Positions 57,211-64,000 of a DNA stretch of 64,000 nucleotides are shown here, in pieces; position 1 is the first letter of the stretch; each line of letters begins with the position of its first letter. The notes under the pieces were generated by a model. That model did no database searches. It was not told where the DNA came from and was given only the letters and a program-made list of their open reading frames with translations. This DNA comes from Tetrapyrgos nigripes. Lineage: Eukaryota; Basidiomycota; Agaricomycetes; Agaricales; Campanellaceae. The stretch is from contig JAACJM010000057.1 in NCBI GenBank assembly GCA_013368315.1, forward strand, positions 248,001 to 312,000, written 5' to 3'. A program made the translations under genes and the position numbers.

Positions 57211-60200
57211 ATGAAACCTTCCAAGCACTCATCTCACCGTCCATCCCTTCAACCCTCAACGCCATATACGGTCGCGTTTAATGCAACTCAGTGGTTCCTT
57301 CTCCTTTTCTTGTTGACCGTCGCTCCTGTGGCTGGGCTCTTTTTTACTTTGTCGCAGTTCCCAGGATTTCCAGCTATCTCGCAGATACTGAGCTTGACAT
57401 CCGAGCAAGCTGCTGACTTACCCTGTGCGTTCACCGGTCTTTTTCTCTATGTTTTTATTCTTGTTTTACTTGGTGGTGAGTACTCAGTTTCTCTCTTGAA
57501 AAGATTGATCTGACGAAATTTTCAAGTACAAACAATCTACCCTGAGGTATTCAAGATCAATCACATTTTTCGCTTTCAAAAATTCAGGCTTCGGCGTCGC
57601 CATGTCTCACATATGAGGTCAGACCGTTGGAGAAAGATCATATCCAAAAGCGAGAGTCCGTTCACTGTCTTTATTCGGGATGCCTCCAAGGGTACACTCT
57701 GTCTCAGTGCGTCCTTATTCTTTCCGACGATCATTCAATTAATAATGCTTATTTTAAAGGTGTGAATAAAGACACCACCGTCCAAGACATGCTCGTTATG
57801 ATATTCAGCCGCAACTCGGACTCTCTACCAGCATCTGCTTGTATCTCTCTGGCAGCAAGCAATCGATTTTTGTATCTTCCACTCCATGAATCGTTGGGTA
57901 ATCTTGGGATTGGTTCCATGAGCATGATTACACTTCGTGTCCGTACGTTGGGTGGTTGTGAGTCAAATTTTCAATACTCAGATGCCAATACTTACCAGTA
58001 TCAACTCTGCATTTTTAGCAGCGATATCTCGGGATGATCAGTGTGCTGTTGGTTCTGATGGGAAGCTTTTGGATGCATCCGAGATCGACTGGGTGCATGA
58101 TCCTGAAGATGACAGTACACAACCAGCAACTAGTAGTGGTATGTTCTCTTCTCATTTCCGGGTTCATTACCTCTATCTCAACCACGATAGGTCAACGCTC
58201 ATCTCGGAATGTTAAACCGACATGGAAGATCTCCGATCCCAATAATGATGGCGAAATTGAAGTTACGTCGCATCAGAATCAGCGATCAGAGGCTCTCTCT
58301 ACATCAAACATTTCTGAGAAAGTTTCTGGGAAAGTGAAGGGAAAGCGAAAAGCTGCAGATGCTCCTGCCACTAAGCAGCCTGTTAAGAAGACAAAAAGTA
58401 AGTACTCCAAAATATACTAATGCAGTGATGGCTCATATTATTACAGGTAACGCAAAGTCATCTTCTACTTCCAAGGCTCCTCAAGCAGCTTCTTGTATAG
58501 CCGATGTTCAAGATTCAGCGCCAGCTGACATACAGTCCGATACTGAGGTTGAAGATTTCTCTGAAGAGACTTCGAGAGGTAGCTTCAGAGACCGAACTCG
58601 TGACATCGATGAGTTCTTTGAATCAGCTGTCAGTGATCGGCGCAAATGCAAGAAATGCCGGTGAGTTTTTATAAGTCATGTCCACCATGTAATCTGGGTT
58701 GTTTATTATCATAGGAATGTTTCGCTCGTTGCCCATGCATCAACACTTCGGCGTCATATTGAAGCAGATCATAAGGCAAGTTTTATTTACTTCAATTTTT
58801 GGGTGGCGTACTATTACTAACTAGCACACTTTAGCCTCAATACGATGCATGGTGTACCCGAGTAAACTTCAAAACCATGCTTCCAAAGGCACGGAAAGCA
58901 GCAGCCGCTGCCGCATCTCAATCAGCAGTTCAAACGACATTGGATCCTCATCTTACTGAGCCAACAGTCAAGATACCATACTCAGATAGGCTTTTTTGTG
59001 AGGCCGCTATTGAATGGCTCATTGCGACAGATCAGGTACGTTTTCATCATCTCACTAGTGCGACTAGCTCCGAAAATGTCTTTTTCAGCCCTTACAGGCA
59101 CTTGAACATCCGAAATTTATCCACATGATTGATGTCGCATCTCGAGCAACCAATGGCGTTGTAATTCCAGGGCGGAAGGCAACACGTACTGAAATCAAGT
59201 CAATTTTTAAAAGGAATCTCAATCACCTCCGGAAGCGATTTCAGGTATTTATCTGCGTTTTTGACAACTTCATATCTTACCCTTACTTATATCCTCTCCA
59301 GGGTGACACGATCAAAGGATTAGTTAGCCTGACATGTGATGCTTGGCAAGCATCAAACACCGATGCGTACTTTGCAGTAACTGCTCACTGGATTGAGGAC
59401 ACAGGTCCAAACTCGTGGCTTCTACAGTCTAACCTTATCGGCTTCACTCAAATGAATTCTGCTCATGATGGTGTATGTCTGGGACGTGCTCTGTACAAGG
59501 TTATTGCCAGAGTTGGCCTCGAACCCAAAGTACGTCTGAACGTCAGCTCGAGGTCTTAACACACAATTTTAATTTCTTTGTAGGTTGGATGGGTGACATG
59601 CGACAATGCTTCTAATAATGATACAATGCTGCGGCACTTTGCAACTCGACTGAATGCATCACCAAAGCGAAAGGGCCTCCCTTATTGGAATCATGAACAT
59701 AGACGCATTCGGTAGGTCACATTTTTAGCCATTCACGTTTGATTCAATGACTGACATTGAGAATTAGTTGTTTTGCGCATGTTATCAACCTCGCAACACA
59801 GGCTGTGATTTCTACCTACAGTAAATCAAAGTACTTCAATCCTGCTAATCCTGAGGAACATGAGCCTGACACGGAAACAATCAATCGTGATGAAATTGGG
59901 CTCATACGAAGCATTGTTGTTAAGGTATACTCATTTCTTACTCCTCAAATCAAGTTAATCACTAGCATCATCTGCCAGGCACGGTCATCTGCAAAGCGGA
60001 AAGAACTATTCAAGACTATCCAGACACGTCCACCTTCGCAACGTAATGGTCCACCACTCATGTTGCTTCTGGATATGGTTGTTCGGTGGTCTTCGACCTT
60101 CATCATGCTAGAACGTGCAGAATCATTAAAACAGGTATTTTGAACTTTTTCCCCTTAGCCACTTTAACTGAAATCCCTTAGTTTGTCGATACTTTTGTCT

Positions 60201-61407
60201 ACGAGATTGGTTTATTGGAGTCTGAGAACACCGACAAGCGGCGAAAAATTGATCAACTCAAGTTATCTGATAAGGAATGGCAGCGAGTCAAGTTGTTTCT
60301 CGATCTTTTAGCGGTAAGTGATTATATGTTCTTCGACTTTTTGATTGCCTTTTGATTTACTGATTTATCTTATTGCCAGTATGCAAACTCGGCGCAGCAG
60401 ATGTTCTCGTCAGACACAGAACCTTCCTTGCACGTTGGTCTACCTGCTTTAGAAGGTTTGCATAAAGCGTGGTCCTCTCGTGTCGCAAAACCAAAATATT
60501 CTCCATTTGCCGATGCACTCCAGGCTGGCGTTAATAAAGTCAGTGGCTACTACAGCAAGACTGAACTTTCGGATGCCTATATGATGGCAATGAGTGAGTA
60601 TTTCAATCTATTACTTTGTTGACTAGATTTGATCCGTTATCCAGTCCTTCATCCAGAGAAGAAAATGCGACACTTCATCAAGAATTGGGAACCTGATCTC
60701 TGTGATCAGGTGCGTAATTCGGCTGAGCGTATTGTGAGTTGCTACGTTATGAACATTCAATAAATATCGAAGTGATTATCAGTTCAAGGAACGCTACATC
60801 GAGCTTTGCGGAAGTCTTGAAGCATCACAAACTCAACGCAATGCTTCCCCAAAGAAGGATAGGCGACATCGTGTGCTGTTAGATGACTCAGATTCCGATG
60901 ATGAAATGGACAACCAGACCAAATCCAATTCCGTTCAGCCGTGGCTTCAGGAGTTCAATGATTTCCTTGATGCTAAAGAGAAGATTCCTTCTGGAATGTC
61001 TTTGGTACAGTGGTGGGGGGTAAGTAACTGTTATTATTTCGAGTTTTTGATATTTATTGAAAACTGCACAGCTCCATTCTACAGACTATCCAGTTTGGGC
61101 GTCACTTGCACGGGATTTCTGTGCCATTATGGCATCGTCTGTGTCAAGTGAACGCACCTTTTCATCAGCTGGGATTACAATTAGCAAACGACGCAACCGA
61201 CTCGGAAAGGATATTGTTGAACCATTGCAATTTCTCAAATGTGCACTCCGTCGTAACTTGATATTCCGTGAAGCGCCACTGGAGGATGACAATGTTGAGG
61301 CCGATGATGGCACTCTAGAAGATGAAACAGAGGATTGGGTGGAGCTTATCGATGTCGACGAGGCTGAAGATAGCGGGGAGGACTTAGATTATGATGGTTT
61401 CAACTAG
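57211..61407 (+). CDS. hAT transposase with N-terminal membrane segments and ubiquitin-like domain
   Basis: One spliced reading frame by eye, about 1,000 residues. Residues about 25-88 carry two hydrophobic segments (WFLLLFLLTVAPVAGLFFTL; FTGLFLYVFILVLLG). Residues about 132-213 form a ubiquitin-like domain: PFTVFIRDASKGTLCLSVNK, DTTVQDMLVMIF, and the end SMSMITLRVRTLGG, resembling ubiquitin LxLRLRGG. An acidic and Lys-rich linker leads to the BED finger (RKCKKCRNVSLVAHASTLRR, HIEADH). The catalytic part has LVSLTCDAWQASNTDAYFAV and WVTCDNASNNDTM (Asp positions), RCFAHVINLATQA (C-x2-H), VRWSSTFIMLERA and the C-terminal DYPVWASLARDFCAIMASSV then SSERTFSSAGITISKRRNR. The tail is acidic. The frame continues through all junctions I checked, including one GC-AG intron. 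The 5' join is the least tested part; the membrane/Ubl exon could instead belong to a separate gene. Confidence 0.8.
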
Positions 61408-61460
61408 AATACACTGATAATTGTTCTAGTTTCTAATTTACTACAATTTTTTGACTACTG

Positions 61461-61586
61461 AGCCCGGGCCTGAGCCCGAGCCTGCCCAAGCCTGCCCTAC
61501 TGAGGGCTCGAAGGCTCGGGCTCGATCTCTAGCAAGCCTGAGCCCGACAAAGCCCAGCCCAAGCCCCGGCTTTTGAGCCCGGCCCG
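61461..61586 (-). repeat. hAT right subterminal GC-rich block
   Basis: Contains GAGCCCGGGCC, GCCCGAGCCT and similar words in mirror arrangement to the left block, immediately inside the right terminal repeat. Confidence 0.75.
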
Positions 61587-61601
61587 GCCCGCACATCACT
61601 A
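61587..61601 (-). repeat. hAT terminal inverted repeat, right
   Basis: Reverse complement reads TAGTGATGTGCGGGC, identical to the left end. Confidence 0.95.
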
Positions 61602-61609
61602 CTGGGGAG
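61602..61609. repeat. hAT target-site duplication, right copy
   Basis: CTGGGGAG, identical to 56445-56452. Confidence 0.95.
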
Positions 61610-61668
61610 AAAAGAAGATACATTGCGACGTTTCGGTACTCGAGACAGGAAGCAGACAAGAAGCAGAT

Positions 61669-61724
61669 TTTTACAAGTTCAAACTCACACGCCAAGCTCC
61701 CAAAACGACGCCCAAAAATGCCAG
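61669..61724. repeat. Right arm of a 56-bp inverted repeat
   Basis: Pairs with 56077-56132 (3 mismatches). Immediately beyond it, 61721-61744 forms a small hairpin, CCAGCCGTTC-TGAC-GAACGACTGG, with one mismatch. A + strand open frame over this arm (61573-61842) has protein-like composition but the mirror copy argues for repeat DNA. Confidence 0.8.
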
Positions 61725-61905
61725 CCGTTCTGACGAACGACTGGCGGAGTTCGAAACAGAACGGAAAGTCTATGTATCCCGAGTCCTTCAAAAGTTCTGG
61801 GCAGTGGGAGTGCTCAGGGAGTGGCAGGTAGACGTAAACTGAACGCGTGCCGGGATTTCTTTAAACAGTACTGAGTAAGCGCTCGCCGACGTCATAATCT
61901 TCCTC

Positions 61906-64000
61906 ATGTCCTGGTCGTCCATCCTACCCTCCTGGTTTCGTATTCCTGCACCTGCAACCATCCGTCATGTCTGCTATGGCATAATACTCGGTTTCTCTCT
62001 CTCAATTACGACCACATCACTGGCTTTGTACTATCGGTCCCGTAAACAAGAGCGTCTCGCAGCCAATTTTGAACCACGGCCAATCGAACTTCGGAGTGAT
62101 GAAATTCTGCCTGGTGTAACAGGACTTATAGGTGCGATCTACACTGATTCAAAAATATACTCTGATCCAAGAAAACAAAAAAAAAAAAAAAAAAAAAAAC
62201 AGGAAATACTCCTTTGATTCGAATCAATTCTCTCAGTGATGCCTTAGGTGTAGAAATACTTGGAAAGGCTGAAGTGAGTTCCGTAAACATTGAACGCTAT
62301 AGGGTTGTTTACTCATTTAGTAGTTTTTGAATCCGGGAGGAAGCGTCAAGGATCGCGTTGCTTTGCGAAGTATGGCTTGGAAGACCGTAAGACAGACAGA
62401 GACTGATTCTACCCACCAGTGATTGATGACGCCGAAAGCCAAGGGCTTCTACGGCCAAATACAGGATCTCGAATTTTCGAAGGCACAGTAGGGTCAACTG
62501 GTATCTCCATTGCTACCATCGCTCGCGCTAGGTTTTCAACGTGTTTATTCTGTCAACTGAGCGTATTTGCTTAACTCTTTTGCGGTCAGAGGATATGAAG
62601 TCAGTACGTGATTGTCTTGTTTTTCAATCTCACCACGCTAATCTCTAGCAGCCATTATAATGCCCGATGACGTTGCAGAGGAAAAGGTCAAAGCCTTACT
62701 TGCGCTTGGGGCTGACGTCGAACGAGTGCGTCCTGCAAGTATAGTTGACAAGAAGCAGGTAAGTTACACTTGGTTGCAGCTGTGAACTACCTTTTGACCG
62801 AAGCTCCAGTTTGTCGTAAGTCTAATGCAATGCACGACTCCTTGCGAAAAATAAGCTTCACTTTCCGCAGAATCTTGCCCGACAACGGGCACTTGCCTTT
62901 GGAAAATCCGACGCGACAGAAAAACCACATCTAGTGTCTACCCCATCCTCCAGTATAGTTCTGACTACCACCTTTGACCAGAAGCCTGAAAATGGCAATA
63001 CTTTCTTCAGTCAACAGGATTCAGAGGATTTAGCCTTTAAACCTAGAGGTTTCTTTGCGGACCAGTTTGAGGTGTGCTTGATACACCACATGTGCTCCCA
63101 AATGACCGATCTTTTTGTGTCTATAGAACAGAAGCAACCATGATGCGCACTATGACGGGACAGGTCCTGAAATTTGGAGACAGACAAATGGACATTTAGA
63201 CGCGTTCGTCACCGGCGCAGGTATTTTATAAGCGTTTTATCATCTCGCCTAATCACACCACCTTGAACGTCTTGTTTCATGTACAGGAACGGGTGGGACC
63301 ATCGCCGGAGTCGGTCGATTCATTAAGTCAAAGAATGAGGATGTGATCGTAGCTTTGACTGACCCCGAAGGCAGCGGATTGTACAACAAGGTCAGACTCC
63401 TAAGCATCGCCATTTGTTTTTCAGAAAGACGATTCATTCTTTGTAGGTGAAGCACGGTGTGATGTACGACCCGAAAGAAAGTGAAGGAACCAAGCGTCGT
63501 CACCAGGTTGACACTGTAGTCGAAGGAATGTGTGTACAATTCTATCCTTTTCCTTTCTTGAGCCATCTCATTGACTAGACTTCTCTCAGAGGCATTAACA
63601 GAATAACCAACAACATATCTCTGGCCCTTCCTATTATCGATGATGCCTTTCGGTGGGAGTACTCATGTACCATGTGTAGCCACTCACTGATCTGCTCTTC
63701 GTTTCACAGAGTGACTGACGCCGAAGCTGTCAGCATGTCTCGTTATCTGGTTCGAAATGACGGTCTTTTCCTCGGTTCTAGTAGTGCATGTAACCTGATT
63801 GCATGCATCAAACTAATCAAAAAGATGGGTTGGAGTAGTGGGCAGACGGTAGTGACCCTCTTGTGAGTGGTTTTCACTGACTTCTAGTCTTCATTGAAAC
63901 TGAGGGTTGGGTGTAGGTGTGATTCTGGTACAAGACATTACTCCAAGGTAAGCGATTCTTCTTTCTAACCATGCTGAAACCAAATGTATCCGACACGACT
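61906..64000 (+). CDS. Membrane-anchored cysteine-synthase-like PLP enzyme (Mcy1/Cys12 type), 3' partial
   Basis: A fold-type II PLP enzyme of the O-acetylserine sulfhydrylase family; the fungal branch with an N-terminal anchor sits on the mitochondrial outer membrane. Anchor: IRHVCYGIILGFSLSITTTS near residue 30. The conserved start LPGVTGLIG|NTPLIRINSLSDALG is split by an intron that contains a 23-base poly-A tract (62177-62199). The PLP lysine lies in LNPGGSVKDRVALRMI. GTVGSTGISIATIARARGYE gives the substrate loop, VTGAGTGGTIAGVGRFIK the phosphate-binding loop, and DGLFLGSSSACNLIACIKLI the Ser contacting the pyridine nitrogen. A 40-residue insertion (around QKPENGNTFFSQQDSEDLAF) is characteristic of this branch. 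Ten or so introns. The CDS continues beyond the window after CDSGTRHYSK. The hAT element lies 305 bp upstream. Confidence 0.92.
62177..62199 (+). repeat. Poly-A tract (23 A) in an intron
   Basis: An uninterrupted run of 23 A bases within the first intron of the cysteine-synthase-like gene. A simple repeat; the length may vary. Confidence 0.7.

Larger units (their letters stand above)
56453..61601 (+). mobile_element. Complete hAT superfamily DNA transposon
   Basis: 5,149 bp. Ends are 15-bp perfect terminal inverted repeats (TAGTGATGTGCGGGC at the left; its reverse complement at 61587-61601) flanked by the 8-bp duplication CTGGGGAG. Inside the ends are GC-rich subterminal blocks built of GGCTCGGGC/GCCCGAGCC-type words, about 140 bp each. 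The single + strand gene codes for a transposase with a BED finger and the hAT C-terminal dimerisation domain and shows no frame break in the joins checked. These features point to a recent insertion. It lies 305 bp upstream of the cysteine-synthase-like gene. Confidence 0.95.

Noticed and set aside
57627..58037. Frame VHCLYSGCLQGYTLSQCV as part of the transposase
   Set aside because: An intron at CTCA|GTGCGT and the neighbouring frame give a far better ubiquitin-like sequence and match flanking exons.
61573..61842. + strand frame with FYKFKLTRQAPKTTPK
   Set aside because: The same segment occurs in inverted orientation at 56077-56132, so it is repeat DNA, and the frame begins inside the hAT end.

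Overview
This window looks like a chromosome arm from a filamentous basidiomycete, most likely an Agaricomycete. It is gene-dense, and almost every gene is cut by many short introns of about 50-60 bp with GT..AG ends. The protein set is fungal housekeeping plus wood-decay functions: a Ubc2-type MAPK adaptor, Ipi3, Sfh5, Erv1, Dbp9, Iwr1, Med4, a CDK7-like kinase, the complex I 21 kDa subunit and subfamily-C GH45 endoglucanases. No rRNA, tRNA, CRISPR array or bacterial-type operon was found. All spans below run from start codon to stop codon on genomic DNA, introns included. Exon joins were worked out by eye.

Layout. 1-14.9 kb: a 3'-truncated acidic protein (-), the SAM-RA-SH3-SH3 adaptor (+), a 2.5 kb gene-poor stretch, an AIM6-like phosphodiesterase (+), a J-domain protein (-), IPI3 (+), an NmrA-like protein (-) and SFH5 (+). 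15-31 kb: GH47 mannosidase (-), ERV1 (-), ZIP zinc transporter (-), ZNHIT2-like (-), DBP9 (+), an AGC-like kinase (+), TMEM97/EXPERA (-), IWR1 (+) and a membrane-anchored histidine-phosphatase-fold protein (-). 31.5-40.5 kb: Gfo/Idh/MocA oxidoreductase (-), OHCU-decarboxylase-like (+), a second J-protein (-), CDK7-like (+), a zinc-finger nucleoporin (-) and the complex I 21 kDa subunit (+). 40.8-49.2 kb: two tandem GH45 genes (+), a dual-specificity phosphatase (+), MED4 (-) and a CLC transporter (+). 49.5-55.4 kb: two poorly known proteins (+), a CoA-binding protein (-) and an MFS transporter (-). 56.4-61.6 kb: a complete hAT DNA transposon. 61.9-64 kb: a membrane-anchored cysteine-synthase-like gene (+) that runs off the end.

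Many genes are arranged head to head with only 39-144 bp between start codons (for example ZNHIT2/DBP9, MED4/CLC, IWR1/TMEM97), so shared bidirectional promoters are likely. Ribosome biogenesis and RNA-polymerase-related functions recur (IPI3, DBP9, ZNHIT2, IWR1, MED4, CDK7), but each is a standalone housekeeping gene and nothing suggests a metabolic cluster.

The most unusual item is the hAT element. It has a perfect 8-bp target duplication and 15-bp terminal inverted repeats. Its single spliced gene appears to encode two hydrophobic segments, then a ubiquitin-like domain ending in Gly-Gly, then a BED-finger hAT transposase. It also seems to sit inside an older, roughly 490-bp sequence bounded by 56-bp inverted repeats.
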